In this document: piece by piece, positions 17,002-26,534 of the stretch
Layout of the letters: every line of letters begins with the position of its first letter
Position numbering within the stretch: the first letter of the stretch is position 1
NCBI RefSeq assembly: GCF_004923205.2
Contig: NZ_SELD02000029.1
Span: 1-52,976 of the forward strand
Reading direction: 5' to 3'
Source: Paracoccus aeridis
GTDB lineage: Bacteria; Pseudomonadota; Alphaproteobacteria; Rhodobacterales; Rhodobacteraceae
DNA: 52,976 nucleotides
Made by a program: the position numbers and the translations under genes
Notes under the pieces: model-generated
What the model was told of the DNA's origin: nothing
Seen by the model: only the letters and a program-made list of their open reading frames with translations
The model's database searches: none

Positions 17002-18014
17002 GGCGCGTCTCCGGCGGGGTCGCGGCGGCGCGCGGCCCCCAGGCGCGCGCCGATGCGGCGGGTGAGCCCGAGCCGCGGCGACTGGATCAGCAGGATCACG
17101 AGCACGATGCAGGCCTTGATGAGCAGGTTGTATTCGGGCGGGAACCCGGCGAGCAGGATCCCGGTGTTGACCGTCTGCGTGATCATCGCCCCGATCAGCG
17201 ACGCGAGGATCGAGAAGCGCCCGCCCAGCAGCGAATTGCCCCCGATCACCACGGCGAGGATCGCGTCGAGTTCCAGCCACAGCCCGGCATTGTTGGCATC
17301 GGCCCCGCGGATGTCCGCCGCAACGATCACCCCCGCGACCGAGGCGCACAGGCCGGACACGACATAGACCGCGACAAGCAGCGCACGGGTGTTGACCCCC
17401 GCCCGGAACGAGGCGCGGGGGTTGACGCCGACCGCCTCGATCATGAAGCCCAGCGCGGTGCGGCGCACGACGAGGCCCGCGAGGATCGCCGCGCCAATCC
17501 AGACCAGCACCGGCACCGGCACCGTGCCGACGGCCCCCGACCCCAGGAAGGCGAAGCCGGGGTGGTTGAAGGTCAGGATCGCGCCCTCGGTCACCAGCTG
17601 CGCGATGCCGCGCCCCGCGACCATCAGGATCAGCGTGGCGACGATGGGCTGGATCTTCAGCACCGCGACGAGAAAGCCGTTCCACAGCCCGCAGGCGATC
17701 CCAGTCGCGAGCGACAGGCCCAGCGCGGCGGGAAGGCCGAACCCGTCGGTGATCGCCCGCGCGGCGACGGCGCCGGCGATGGCCATGACCGCCCCGACGC
17801 TCAGGTCGATGCCGCCGGTCGCGATCACCAGCGTCATGCCGATCGCGAGCAGCGCGACCGGCGCGCCCCGGTTCAGCACGTCCACGGGGCTGCCGTACAG
17901 TCGCCCGTTCGCGATCGACACGTCAAGGAAGCCGGGCATCAGGACCGAGATCGCGACGACCAGCACCGCGAGCGTCGCCAGCATCGGCGCGATCCGGGCG
18001 AGAAGCGGCCCCAT
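16998..18014 (-). CDS. ytfT: CUT2 sugar ABC transporter permease YtfT
   Basis: 338 aa from the ATG at 18014, which overlaps the ytfR TGA by one base; a GTG one codon upstream is possible. BPD_transp_2 permease with TGGIDLSVGAVMAIAG and GGNSLLGGRFSILAS. It carries a periplasmic insertion after helix 1 (SIANGRLYGSPVDVLNRG), as seen in YtfT. It pairs with YjfF and the ATPase YtfR. The polar C-terminal tail (ARRRDPAGDAP) overlaps the start of yjfF. Confidence 0.88.
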   Translation of the reverse strand: MGPLLARIAPMLATLAVLVVAISVLMPGFLDVSIANGRLYGSPVDVLNRGAPVALLAIGMTLVIATGGIDLSVGAVMAIAGAVAARAITDGFGLPAALGLSLATGIACGLWNGFLVAVLKIQPIVATLILMVAGRGIAQLVTEGAILTFNHPGFAFLGSGAVGTVPVPVLVWIGAAILAGLVVRRTALGFMIEAVGVNPRASFRAGVNTRALLVAVYVVSGLCASVAGVIVAADIRGADANNAGLWLELDAILAVVIGGNSLLGGRFSILASLIGAMITQTVNTGILLAGFPPEYNLLIKACIVLVILLIQSPRLGLTRRIGARLGAARRRDPAGDAP

Positions 18015-19558
18015 CACGCGGCCCCCCCGACCTGAGCGGGGGTGGCTGCGATGGCCTGCACGATCCGGTCGGCGGCGACGTCCTCGCCCACCAGCTCCGC
18101 CACCTGCGCGCGGTCGCGCAGCACGAGGACGCGGTGGGCGTAGCCCGACAGCTCCTCCAGCTCGGACGAGATCACCAGAAGCGACATGCCCCGCGCGCAG
18201 AGTTCCTCGATCACGCGGATGATCTCGGCATGGGCGCCCACGTCGATGCCGCGGGTCGGCTCGTCGAGGATCAGGAAGTCCGGGTTCATCAGCAGCCAGC
18301 GGGCGAGGATCACCTTCTGCTGGTTGCCGCCCGAAAGCTGGCCCACCGGCTTCTCGGCCGAGGGCGTGCGGATGTCGAGCCGGCGGATGTAGTCGGCGGC
18401 GATGCGGCCCTGTTCGGCGCGAGGCACCGGGCGCGACCAGCCGCGACGGGCCTGCAGCGCAAGCAGGATGTTCTCGCGCACGGTCAGTTCGCCCACGATG
18501 CCATCCGTCTTGCGGTCCTCGGGGCAGAAGCCGAAGCCGGCGCGGATCGCCTCGCGCGGGTTGCGGAGGGCGGCGGGCCGGCCGGCGGCCCGCGCGGTCC
18601 CGCTGTCGTGCGGGGTGATGCCGAAGATGGTCTCTGCCGTCTCGGTCCGGCCCGAGCCGAGAAGGCCCGCGAGCCCGACCGCCTCGCCCCGCCTGACGGC
18701 AAGCGAGAACGGCGCCACCGCCCCGCGCCGCCCGAAACCCTCGAAGGCGGCGGCCACTGGCGCGTCGGCCGGCACCGGCCGCGCCCGCGCCCCGTCCACC
18801 GCGTGCAGGTCATGCCCCAGCATCATCCGGACCAGCGACAGCCGGTCGAGGTCGGCGGCCCGCGCGCTTCCCGCGTTGCGCCCGTTCCGCAGCACGGTGA
18901 CGCGGTCCGCGATGGCATAGACCTGGTCGAGAAAATGCGAGATGAAGACGACCGCGAGCCCACGGCCCCGCAGGTCGCGGATAGTGCGGAACAGCCCCTC
19001 GACCTCGCGCGCGTCGAGGCTCGCTGTCGGCTCGTCGAGGATCAGCACCTTGCCCGACAGCGCCACGGCGCGCGCGATGGCGACGATCTGCTGGACCGCG
19101 ACGGAATAGGCCGCGAGCGGTTTTGTGACGTCGATCGCCAGCCCGTATCCCGCCAGCAGGTCGGCCGCCGCGCGCGCCTGCGCGCCGCCCCGGATCATGC
19201 CGCCCCCGAACATCCCGCGCCCAAGCATTCCGCCCCGCACCGGCTGGCGGCCGATCAGAAGGTTTTCCGCCACGGTCAGGTTCGGCAGCAGGTTGACCTC
19301 CTGATACACCGTCCCGATGCCCAGCCGCTGAGCGTCGGCGGTGGTGCGCGGGTCGATTTGCGCGCCGTCCAGCGTGACCGTGCCGCCGTCGCGGCGATAG
19401 GCGCCGGTCAGGCACTTGATCAGCGTGGACTTCCCCGCTCCGTTCTCGCCCAGAAGCGCGTGGACCTCGCCCCGGTCGAGGTCGAAATCGACGCCGTCGA
19501 GCGCCTTCGTGCCGGGGAATAGCTTGGTGAGGCCCCGCGCCTCGAGCAGTCGGGTCAT
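18014..19558 (-). CDS. ytfR: Sugar ABC transporter ATPase YtfR (two fused nucleotide-binding domains)
   Basis: 514 aa. The N-terminal ATPase has Walker [10 protein letters not shown], Walker B LILDEPTASLD and switch His (ISHFLDQ). The C-terminal copy has the degenerate P-loop GLLGSGRTE but an intact signature LSGGNQQKV and [11 protein letters not shown], the usual CUT2 asymmetry. Near residue 110 there is an unusual Gly/Met insert (GGMLGRGMFGGGMIRGG) between the two halves of the first helical domain. AAGGGGAC precedes the ATG. A hairpin separates it from ytfQ. Confidence 0.9.
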   Translation of the reverse strand: MTRLLEARGLTKLFPGTKALDGVDFDLDRGEVHALLGENGAGKSTLIKCLTGAYRRDGGTVTLDGAQIDPRTTADAQRLGIGTVYQEVNLLPNLTVAENLLIGRQPVRGGMLGRGMFGGGMIRGGAQARAAADLLAGYGLAIDVTKPLAAYSVAVQQIVAIARAVALSGKVLILDEPTASLDAREVEGLFRTIRDLRGRGLAVVFISHFLDQVYAIADRVTVLRNGRNAGSARAADLDRLSLVRMMLGHDLHAVDGARARPVPADAPVAAAFEGFGRRGAVAPFSLAVRRGEAVGLAGLLGSGRTETAETIFGITPHDSGTARAAGRPAALRNPREAIRAGFGFCPEDRKTDGIVGELTVRENILLALQARRGWSRPVPRAEQGRIAADYIRRLDIRTPSAEKPVGQLSGGNQQKVILARWLLMNPDFLILDEPTRGIDVGAHAEIIRVIEELCARGMSLLVISSELEELSGYAHRVLVLRDRAQVAELVGEDVAADRIVQAIAATPAQVGGAA

Positions 19559-19595
19559 TGCCGCGTCCCCTTTGCGCCCGGTCCGGCCCGCGCGG

Positions 19596-19616
19596 GGACG
19601 GCCCGGAGGGCCGCCC
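19596..19616 (-). other. Intercistronic hairpin between ytfQ and ytfR
   Basis: GGACGGCCC and GGGCCGCCC pair with one mismatch around a GGA loop in the 76-base gap. Hairpins after a binding-protein gene typically stabilise that part of the mRNA and raise its level over the membrane components. No T run is present that would terminate the operon. Confidence 0.5.
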
Positions 19617-19634
19617 CCTTTTGCCGATGCGCCG

Positions 19635-20585
19635 TCAGTAGCCGAGGTCCTTCTTGCTCTCGTAGACCGCCTGCGGATCGTCCGCCTGCGTGTAGAGCCT
19701 GGATTCGGTCTGGATGAACTTGGCGGGCTCGGTCTTGTCCTTCCAGTACGCCGCGAGCGCGTCGAACGCGGGTCCGGCCATGTTGGGCGTGAGCTCGACC
19801 GTGGCGTTCGCCTCGCCGGCGGCCATGGCCTGGAAGATGTCAGGCACGGCGTCGATCGACACGACCTTGATGTCGGTACCGGGCTTCAGCCCCGCTTCCT
19901 TGATCGCCTGGATCGCGCCCACGGCCATGTCGTCGTTGTGGGCGTAGAGCGCGCAGATGTTCTTGCCGCCATCCTCGGCCTTGAGGAAGCTCTCCATCAC
20001 CTCCTTGCCCTTGGCGCGGGTGAAGTCGCCGGTCTGGCTGCGCACGATCCTGATGTTGTCGTGCCCGGCGATGCCTTCCTCGAACCCCTGCTTGCGCTTG
20101 ATCGCGGGGGACGAGCCGGTGGTGCCCTGCAACTCCACCACGTTGCAGGGCTGGTCGCCCACGTCCTGGGCAAGCCACTCGCCCGCGACCCTGCCTTCAT
20201 GCACGAGGTCGGACCCCACGGCGGTCAGGTACATCGTGTCGGGCGAATCCACCTGGCGGTCCAGCAGGACGACCGGGATCTCGGCTTCCTGCGCTTCCTC
20301 CAGCACCTCGTCCCATCCGGTGGCCACGACCGGCGCCAGCAGGATCGCGTCCACGCCCTGCGCGATGAAGCCCCGGACCGCCTTGATCTGGTTTTCCTGC
20401 TTCTGCTGGGCGTCGGCGAACTTGAGGTCGATGCCGCGCTTCTCGGCCTCTTCCCTCGTCACTGTGGTCTCGGCCGCGCGCCAGCCGGATTCCGATCCGA
20501 TCTGGGAAAAGCCGACGGTCTCGGCGAACGCCGCCCCGCCGCCGAGCGCGGTCGTGGCCAGCAGGGCCGCTGCGAACAGTTTCAT
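19635..20585 (-). CDS. ytfQ: Periplasmic galactofuranose/hexose-binding protein YtfQ
   Basis: 316 aa with a clear signal peptide (MKLFAAALLATTALGG, cleavage near AFA-ETV). The mature start GFSQIGSESGWRAAET is highly characteristic of YtfQ. Peripla_BP_4 fold with GVDAILLAPVVATGWDEVL, VVLLDRQVDSP and ALYAHNDDMAVGAIQAIKEAG, the sugar-contact segments. GGAGGAGG lies upstream of the ATG. In E. coli it binds galactofuranose and galactose; related systems also take L-arabinose. The gap to galM is only 23 bases. Confidence 0.9.
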   Translation of the reverse strand: MKLFAAALLATTALGGGAAFAETVGFSQIGSESGWRAAETTVTREEAEKRGIDLKFADAQQKQENQIKAVRGFIAQGVDAILLAPVVATGWDEVLEEAQEAEIPVVLLDRQVDSPDTMYLTAVGSDLVHEGRVAGEWLAQDVGDQPCNVVELQGTTGSSPAIKRKQGFEEGIAGHDNIRIVRSQTGDFTRAKGKEVMESFLKAEDGGKNICALYAHNDDMAVGAIQAIKEAGLKPGTDIKVVSIDAVPDIFQAMAAGEANATVELTPNMAGPAFDALAAYWKDKTEPAKFIQTESRLYTQADDPQAVYESKKDLGY

Positions 20586-20608
20586 CTTTCGTCCTCCTCC
20601 AAGGGGCC

Positions 20609-21694
20609 TCACGCCCCGGCCTGCCCCCCCGCGGGGGCGTTCAGCCCGGCCTCCCCGCCGGGCGTGAAACGGAAACGGGTGATCTGGCGGTAGGTCTCGC
20701 CCACGCGCAGGACCGGGTCGGGATAGCCCGGCCGGTTCGGCGCGTCGGGGCCGACCTGCGGTTCCAGCGCAAGGCCCGCGAACCGGTGATACGGGCGACC
20801 GCCAAGACCCGGCGCGCCGCCCGAGAGATGCGCGCCCGCGTAGACCTGCATGGCGGGTTCGGTCGTCTCGACCGTCAGGGCCGGGCCGCCGGGGGCAGAG
20901 AGCCGCGCCACCGGGCTGGCGACCTGCGCCCGGCCATCGGTCAGATGCAGGCTCACGTCGATCAGCCCGGCGTTCAGCCGCTCGCCCATCCGCGCGCCCT
21001 GCCGCCAGTCGTGGCGGGTGCCGGTGACGGGCAGCGGGCCGCCGGTCGGGATCAGCTCGTCGTCCACCGGGGCGAAGCGGGCGGCATCGCACTGGAACAC
21101 GTGGGCCGCGATGTCGTCCCGCCCGTCGAGGTTCCAGTAGCCATGGGTCGCGAAGTTGCACACCGTTTCGGCGTCGGCGGTCGCGGTGATCGCGATCTCC
21201 AGCGCCGGGCCGGGGATGATGGCATAGGCGACCGCGACCTCCATCCGTCCGGGAAAGCCCATGTGGCCGTCGGGCAGCGTGTCGGCCATCGTCGCGTGGT
21301 CGGCTTCTGCATCCACCAGCCGCCACAGCCGCTGCCCCGTGCCGTCGCTGCCGCCGTGCAGCGTGTGGCGGCCGAGGTCGTTCGCATCGAGCCGCCGCTG
21401 CGCGCCGCCGATGAACGCCGACGCGCCCCCGATCCGGTTGGCGAAGCGCCCGACCACCGCGCCCAGATAGACGCCTTCGCCGAGATAGGCCGCAAGGTCG
21501 GGATAGCCCAGCACCAGCGGCTGCGGGTATCCCGCCAGCCGCACGTCCTGGATCGTCGCGCCCCAGGTGATCAGCGCGACCGACAGGCCATGCGCGGCGA
21601 TCACGACGCGGGTGACCTCGCGCCCGTCGGGAAGGGTGCCGAAGCTCAAGGGACCGCCCGGATGCACGCTGACGGGCCCGGGCGCGGCGGTCAC
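20609..21694 (-). CDS. galM: Aldose 1-epimerase (galactose mutarotase)
   Basis: 361 aa from a GTG at 21694 that overlaps the lactonase stop (GTGA). GalM fold: GATIQDVRL, GRFANRIGGA, the substrate His in LGRHTLHGGSDG, the second active His in FATHGYWNLDG and the catalytic Glu in FAGLALEPQVGPDAPN. It interconverts alpha and beta anomers, so the dehydrogenase, which usually prefers one anomer, gets its substrate. It is placed between the pathway genes and the second transporter. Confidence 0.88.
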   Translation of the reverse strand: MTAAPGPVSVHPGGPLSFGTLPDGREVTRVVIAAHGLSVALITWGATIQDVRLAGYPQPLVLGYPDLAAYLGEGVYLGAVVGRFANRIGGASAFIGGAQRRLDANDLGRHTLHGGSDGTGQRLWRLVDAEADHATMADTLPDGHMGFPGRMEVAVAYAIIPGPALEIAITATADAETVCNFATHGYWNLDGRDDIAAHVFQCDAARFAPVDDELIPTGGPLPVTGTRHDWRQGARMGERLNAGLIDVSLHLTDGRAQVASPVARLSAPGGPALTVETTEPAMQVYAGAHLSGGAPGLGGRPYHRFAGLALEPQVGPDAPNRPGYPDPVLRVGETYRQITRFRFTPGGEAGLNAPAGGQAGA

Positions 21695-22536
21695 AGCACG
21701 ACCCTCGGTTCCGGGCGTCCGACCGCCCCAGGCGCGTCGATGACGAAGGTGCGGCCGTCGTCTTCGGACGGCGCGGCCAGATCCTCGCGCGCGGTCGTGA
21801 CCATCAGCCGGTCCAGCCGGTCGCCCATGAAGGCCGGGCAGGACGGGTTCATGGCCGGCACGTCCACCGCGCGCAGGAAGCTGCCGTCCGCCGCGTGGCA
21901 CGCCACCCGGCCCGCGCCCCACTGCGCGATCCAGAGCCGCCCCTCGGCGTCGGTCACCGCGCCGTCGGGGTTCAGCCCCTCGCCCGAAAGGTCGAGGAAG
22001 AGCTGCGGATCGCCCTCGGGCCAGCCGTCGGCATCGAGCGCCACGGTCCAGAGACGCTGTTCCTTCGTGTCCGAGAAGTAGCCGCGCCGGCCGCCGGGGG
22101 CGAAGCAGATCGCGTTGGGGATCGTCACGCCCGCGCGGATCACGCGCAGCTCGCCCCGGTGAAACCGGTGGATCGCGCCCGCGCCCGGCGTCTTGTCGCG
22201 CGCCATCGTGCCGATCCAGAACCCGCCCATCGGGTCGGCGCGGCCGTCGTTGCTGCGGTTCGCGGGCCGGTCCGCCTCAAGCGCGCAGACGTCGCGCCGC
22301 GACCCGTCCCGCAGGTCGAAGTCGATCAGGGCCACGTCCGACGCGACCAGCAGCCGGTCGCGGTCGATCCAGCCGCAGGCGGTGACGGTCCGGTCAAAGT
22401 CCCACGCGGCGCCGTCCGTGGACATGAGACGGCGCGCCATGATGTCGAACCAGAAGGCCTGGCGCCGCTCGGGGTGCCAGAAGGCCCCCTCGCCCAGTTC
22501 GCAGGCGCGCGGATCGAGAACCCGGGCGCCGGTCAT
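21691..22536 (-). CDS. SMP-30/gluconolactonase-family aldonolactonase
   Basis: 281 aa beta-propeller of the SMP-30/LRE family. Metal-binding positions are visible: Glu16 in GEGAFWHP, the Asn/Asp of [18 protein letters not shown], Asn of [10 protein letters not shown] and Asp of [12 protein letters not shown]. It would hydrolyse the galactono- or arabinono-lactone made by the dehydrogenase in the same operon. It overlaps dgoA and galM by 4 bases each. Substrate is inferred from context. Confidence 0.86.
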   Translation of the reverse strand: MTGARVLDPRACELGEGAFWHPERRQAFWFDIMARRLMSTDGAAWDFDRTVTACGWIDRDRLLVASDVALIDFDLRDGSRRDVCALEADRPANRSNDGRADPMGGFWIGTMARDKTPGAGAIHRFHRGELRVIRAGVTIPNAICFAPGGRRGYFSDTKEQRLWTVALDADGWPEGDPQLFLDLSGEGLNPDGAVTDAEGRLWIAQWGAGRVACHAADGSFLRAVDVPAMNPSCPAFMGDRLDRLMVTTAREDLAAPSEDDGRTFVIDAPGAVGRPEPRVVL

Positions 22537-23147
22537 GCGTCGTCACCCGCATGCCACGCCGCGACCATCGCGCGCGCGCGCCTGCCCACCGTGCCCGCGT
22601 CGTCCCCCGGACGATAGAGCGCGCTGCCGATCCCGAAGCCCGCCGCGCCCGCGCGCCGCCACTCGGCGAAATTGCCCGCATCCACCCCGCCCACCGCATA
22701 GACCGGCTGGGCCGGGGGCAGAACGGCCAGCAGCGCCTTCAGCATGCCCGTCCCGGCCCGGTCGGCGGGGAACAGCTTCAGCACGTCCGCGCCGGCTGCC
22801 AGGGCGGCGAAGCAGTCCGTCGCGGTGAAGACGCCGGGGCAGCTCTGCATGCCGCGCGCGCGGGTTTCCGCGATCACGGCGGGGTCGGCGTTCGGCGACA
22901 CGATGAGCGTGCCGCCCGCGTCCTGCACCTGCCCCACCTGCGCCGTCGTCAGCACCGTCCCCGCGCCCACGACGGCGCCGTCGCCCGCCAGCCGGGCGAT
23001 CGCCGCGATGCTGTCGAGCGGATCGGGGGAGTTCAGCGGCACCTCGATCATGGTGATGCCCGCGTCGATCAAGGCCCGGGCCACCGGCACGGCATCGCGC
23101 GGGGTCAGGCCCCGCAGGATCGCGACGAGGGGCAGGTGGTCGGTCAT
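22533..23147 (-). CDS. dgoA: 2-dehydro-3-deoxy-6-phosphogalactonate aldolase
   Basis: 204 aa class I aldolase of the KDPG/KDPGal family. The Schiff-base Lys124 is in DVLKLFPAD, Glu35 in [11 protein letters not shown], and SPNADP and [11 protein letters not shown] follow. The [10 protein letters not shown] segment resembles DgoA rather than Eda, whose segment reads EVTLRT. It cleaves KDPGal to pyruvate and glyceraldehyde-3-phosphate, the last step of the D-galactose DeLey-Doudoroff route. ATGA overlaps occur with dgoK and the lactonase. Confidence 0.9.
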   Translation of the reverse strand: MTDHLPLVAILRGLTPRDAVPVARALIDAGITMIEVPLNSPDPLDSIAAIARLAGDGAVVGAGTVLTTAQVGQVQDAGGTLIVSPNADPAVIAETRARGMQSCPGVFTATDCFAALAAGADVLKLFPADRAGTGMLKALLAVLPPAQPVYAVGGVDAGNFAEWRRAGAAGFGIGSALYRPGDDAGTVGRRARAMVAAWHAGDDA

Positions 23148-24073
23148 GCGGGAACCTTCGTCAGGGCGGCGCGTGCCGCGGCCAGGCCAGCCAGCGCCAT
23201 GTCGCTGCCGTCAAGGATCAGGGGCGGATCGCCCCCGCCGCCCCGCGCGGCCAGCGCGCGCGCGTAAAGCGAGGTCAGCGCGGGCGCCCCCACCAGCGCG
23301 AGCGGCGCGCCCCCGCGGAAGGATTCGGCCGCCGCGATCTCGGCCCCGACCAGCAGGCCCGACAGCCGTCCGGCGGCCGCCGCCGCCGGCACGTCGCCCA
23401 GAAGCCCGGCGGCGCGGACGGAAAACAGCTCGGCCAGCCCGGCCCCGGAAGCTGCCGCTTCGTCGAACGCCGCCGGGTCGGGCTCTGCCCCGGCCACCGA
23501 CAGGCGCAGCACCGATTGTCGGGCGAGCAGCGCGTAAAGCTCCCCCGTCATGAAGGTACGGAAGGCGGTGACGCGCCCGCCCCTGACCCGCGCCCATTTG
23601 CTGTGCGTGCCGGGCATGCACACGACACCCTCCCACCCCGGCCTCGCGGCGATCAGGCCCGCGAGCTGCGTTTCCTCGCCGCGCATCACGTCGGGGGGCG
23701 AGGACTGGCTGAGCCCCGGCAGGATCAGGACCGGCAGGCGCGGATCGGCACCATCGGGCCGGGTGGCGCGGGCGGGGTCGAGCGGCGTGCAGGGGACGGC
23801 GCGATACGGGGCCTCAACCCAGCCGGTCCGCGCCCCGGCCATGCCGCAGACCAGCACCGGCACGGGGTCGGACGCGCCGCCCCCCAGCCACGGCGCGACG
23901 ATGTCGAGAAGGGCCGGCCCGAAGCCCGCCCGGTCCAGCTGTCCCATCCCGCGATCCGACGCGGACCCGGCCAGCACGCGGCCGTCCGCGGCCATCGCCC
24001 AGACGCGCAGGCGGCTGGTGCCCCAGTCGGCGGCGATCCAGTCCAGACCGTCCAGCCGCGCGCCCATCCTCAT
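23144..24073 (-). CDS. dgoK: 2-dehydro-3-deoxygalactonokinase
   Basis: 309 aa from the ATG at 24073, in ATGA overlap with the upstream dehydrogenase. DgoK family: [16 protein letters not shown] phosphate loop at the start, [25 protein letters not shown], and [13 protein letters not shown] with the substrate/ATP loop, then [11 protein letters not shown]. It phosphorylates 2-keto-3-deoxygalactonate at C6. An Ala-rich stretch ([13 protein letters not shown]) is unremarkable. It feeds DgoA, its immediate downstream neighbour. Confidence 0.9.
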   Translation of the reverse strand: MRMGARLDGLDWIAADWGTSRLRVWAMAADGRVLAGSASDRGMGQLDRAGFGPALLDIVAPWLGGGASDPVPVLVCGMAGARTGWVEAPYRAVPCTPLDPARATRPDGADPRLPVLILPGLSQSSPPDVMRGEETQLAGLIAARPGWEGVVCMPGTHSKWARVRGGRVTAFRTFMTGELYALLARQSVLRLSVAGAEPDPAAFDEAAASGAGLAELFSVRAAGLLGDVPAAAAAGRLSGLLVGAEIAAAESFRGGAPLALVGAPALTSLYARALAARGGGGDPPLILDGSDMALAGLAAARAALTKVPA

Positions 24074-25590
24074 GCCCCGGCAAGATCGTCCGGCAGCAGC
24101 GCCGCCGGCATGTCCTGGAAGCACACCGGGCGCAGGAACCGCCGGATCGCGAGCGTCCCGACCGAGGTTGCGCCGAAGTTGGTGCTCGCCGGATAGGGGC
24201 CGCTGTGGACCATGGCGTCGGCGACCTCGACGCCGGTCGGGAAGCCGTTGAAGAGGATCCGCCCCGCCTTGCGCTCGAGGATCGGCAGCAGGCGGCGGGC
24301 GAGGTCGGTGTCGGCGTCGTCCATCTGCACGGTGCAGGTCAGCTGGCCGTCGAGCGCCTGCGCCTCGGCCAGCATCGCGTCGAAGTCGGCAAGGCGGACG
24401 AGCACGCCCGAGGGGCCGAAGTTCTCGTGCCGCAGGGCCGGGGTCGCCTCCCACGCCGCGCGGTCGGCCTGGAACAGCGCGGGCGTGCCGTGGCGGTCGT
24501 CGCCCGACGGCCCGCGGGCGAGCGTCTCGACTCCCGGCGCGGCGGCGGCCGCGGCGATCCCCGAACGATACGCGCCCGCGATGCCGCGGGTCAGCATCGG
24601 CTGCGGCGCGGTCCCGGCGACCCCGGCGGCGGCGGTTGCGGCAAGCGCGTCTGCCCCCTCGCTTTCCAGCACGAACGCGACGCCTGGGTTGGTGCAGAAC
24701 TGCCCCATGCCCAGGGTCAGCGACGCGGCCCAGCCCGCGCCGATCGCCGGCCCGCGCGCGGCTGCCGCGGCGGGCAGAACGAACACGGGGTTCACGGCCC
24801 CAAGCTCGCCGAAGAACGGGATCGGCTCGGGCCGCGCGGCGCACAGGTCGAAGAGCGCGCGCCCCGCGCCGAAGCTGCCGGTGAAGCCCACGGCCCTGAC
24901 CAGCGGATGCCGCACCAGCGCGCGGCCCAGGTCGTTGGTGTCGCCCTGCAGCAGCGCGAACACGCCCGCGGGCATGCCGGTCGCGCGGATCGCGTCGAGG
25001 ATCGCGCCCGCGACCAGCTCGGACGTGCCGGGATGCGCCGGGTGGCCCTTGACGATGACCGGGCAACCGGCCGCCAGCGCCGACGCCGTGTCGCCCCCCG
25101 CGGTCGAGAAGGCGAGCGGGAAGTTCGACGCCCCGAACACCGCGACCGGACCGATGGGCCGCTGGATCAGCCGCAGGTCGGGACGAGGCGCGGGCGTGCG
25201 GTCGGGCAGCGCCGGGTCGTGGCGCAGGTCCAGGTGCCGCCCCGCCTCGATGTGGTCCGCGAACAGCCGCAGCTGTCCGGTGGTGCGGGCGGTCTCGCCG
25301 ACCAGCCGCGCCTCGGGCAGGCCGGATTCGGCCATGGCGCGGGGAACGATGGCGTCGCGCCGCGCGTCGATCCCGTCGGCGATGGCGCGCAGGAAGGCCG
25401 CGCGCGCCGTGCGCGAGGTGGCGGCGAAGTCCGGGAACGCGGCTTCGGCCACTTCGGCGGCGCGGTGAACCTCGGCCGGGCCCGCGCTCTGGACCGCCAT
25501 CGGCGCGGCATCACCGATCGCCACGGCGGCGAAGCTGTCCCCGCCCCCTACCCATTCACCCGCGATCAGGTGCAGTCCGGTCAGCGTCAT
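24070..25590 (-). CDS. Alpha-ketoglutaric semialdehyde (2,5-dioxopentanoate) dehydrogenase
   Basis: 506 aa aldehyde dehydrogenase. Active residues are Asn156 (FGASNFPLAFS), Glu262 (FGELGAVNP) and Cys299 (MGQFCTNPG). The segments ASNFPLAFSTAGGDTASALAAG and FGELGAVNPVFVLP are those of the KGSADH group that works with NAD(P)+ in pentose and hexarate oxidation. It converts 2-oxoglutarate semialdehyde to 2-oxoglutarate, the end of the L-arabinose oxidative route. Two bases separate it from the sugar dehydrogenase upstream. It is the main sign that the operon serves pentoses as well as galactose. Confidence 0.88.
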   Translation of the reverse strand: MTLTGLHLIAGEWVGGGDSFAAVAIGDAAPMAVQSAGPAEVHRAAEVAEAAFPDFAATSRTARAAFLRAIADGIDARRDAIVPRAMAESGLPEARLVGETARTTGQLRLFADHIEAGRHLDLRHDPALPDRTPAPRPDLRLIQRPIGPVAVFGASNFPLAFSTAGGDTASALAAGCPVIVKGHPAHPGTSELVAGAILDAIRATGMPAGVFALLQGDTNDLGRALVRHPLVRAVGFTGSFGAGRALFDLCAARPEPIPFFGELGAVNPVFVLPAAAAARGPAIGAGWAASLTLGMGQFCTNPGVAFVLESEGADALAATAAAGVAGTAPQPMLTRGIAGAYRSGIAAAAAAPGVETLARGPSGDDRHGTPALFQADRAAWEATPALRHENFGPSGVLVRLADFDAMLAEAQALDGQLTCTVQMDDADTDLARRLLPILERKAGRILFNGFPTGVEVADAMVHSGPYPASTNFGATSVGTLAIRRFLRPVCFQDMPAALLPDDLAGA

Positions 25591-25592
25591 CG

Positions 25593-26534
25593 TTAATCCT
25601 CGAATGCATCGGTCACGACGCGCCGGCCCAGCATGAAGGCGTCCGCGACGAGGACCTGCGGGCGCATGTCCACGTCGGCGCGGCGGGTGGCGATCAGTTC
25701 GGCGAATTGGGCGTAGATGCCGTCGTATTCGCTGGCGAGGGCTTCGGCGCTGGACAGGACCTCGCCGCCCGCGCGCACCCGGGCGCCGCCGCCGGTCAGT
25801 TCCAGCGTGCCGTCGTCGGTTTCCACGGTGATGTCCCAGGTCTGCGGGCCGGTCTGGCGCCAGTCGAAATCGGCGTCGATTTCCGCGCCCGAGGCGGTCA
25901 CGAGATCCAGGCGCGCGGCGATGGGCGTCTCGCGGTTCGACGGAAAGGACAGTTCCGCGCCGCGCAGGCGCACGGCGTCGGGCAGGATCGCGGTCAGGAC
26001 CGACAGCGCGTTGATCCCCGGATCGAACACCCCGAGGCCGCCCGCCTGCCAGATCCAGTCCTGCCCCGGATACCAGCGCCGCACGTCCTCGCGCCAGACG
26101 ATCCGCGCCCGCGTGACCCGGCGGTCGGCCAGCCATGCCTTCGCGGGCCCCACCCCCGCAGCGTGACGCGAATGCCAGGTCGCGTAAAGGACACGGTCGT
26201 GGGCGGCGGCGAGTTCGGACAGGATCGCCACCTCCGCGAGCGACGCGCCGGGCGGCTTTTCCAGCAGCACGTCGCGGCCTGCGACAAGCGCCTCGCGCGC
26301 CATGGCAAAGCGGACCTGCGGCGGGACGCACAGCGCGACGGCGGTGATGCCGGGGCGTGCGGCGAGCATGCCGGTCAGGTCCGCGAAGGCGTCCACGCCT
26401 TCGGCGCGGGCGTTCCGGCTGACCGTCGCGGCAAGGCGGAACGCCGGGCTGCGGGCGATGGACGGGACGTGCTGGTCCACCGCGATCTTGCCCAGGCCGA
26501 CGATGGCGACCTGCGTCGCGTCAGTGGCTGTCAC
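25593..26534 (-). CDS. D-galactose / L-arabinose 1-dehydrogenase (Gfo/Idh/MocA family)
   Basis: 313 aa from a GTG at 26534 that lies 14 bases inside the dehydratase gene; an ATG at 26594 would need a 74-base overlap. Rossmann start VAIVGLGKIAVDQHVP, then VALCVPPQVRF, LLEKPPGASL with the catalytic Lys, ATWHSRHAAGV and EDVRRWYPGQDWIWQAGG with FDPGINALS. These segments closely follow the Azospirillum L-arabinose 1-dehydrogenase, which also accepts D-galactose. It oxidises the sugar to the 1,4- or 1,5-lactone with NAD(P)+. The dual substrate use is inferred from homology plus operon content. Confidence 0.87.
   Translation of the reverse strand: MTATDATQVAIVGLGKIAVDQHVPSIARSPAFRLAATVSRNARAEGVDAFADLTGMLAARPGITAVALCVPPQVRFAMAREALVAGRDVLLEKPPGASLAEVAILSELAAAHDRVLYATWHSRHAAGVGPAKAWLADRRVTRARIVWREDVRRWYPGQDWIWQAGGLGVFDPGINALSVLTAILPDAVRLRGAELSFPSNRETPIAARLDLVTASGAEIDADFDWRQTGPQTWDITVETDDGTLELTGGGARVRAGGEVLSSAEALASEYDGIYAQFAELIATRRADVDMRPQVLVADAFMLGRRVVTDAFED

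Noticed and set aside
22533..23147. KDPG aldolase (Eda) of the glucose Entner-Doudoroff pathway
   Set aside because: The EVPLNSPDP segment and the adjacent DgoK kinase favour the galactonate aldolase.
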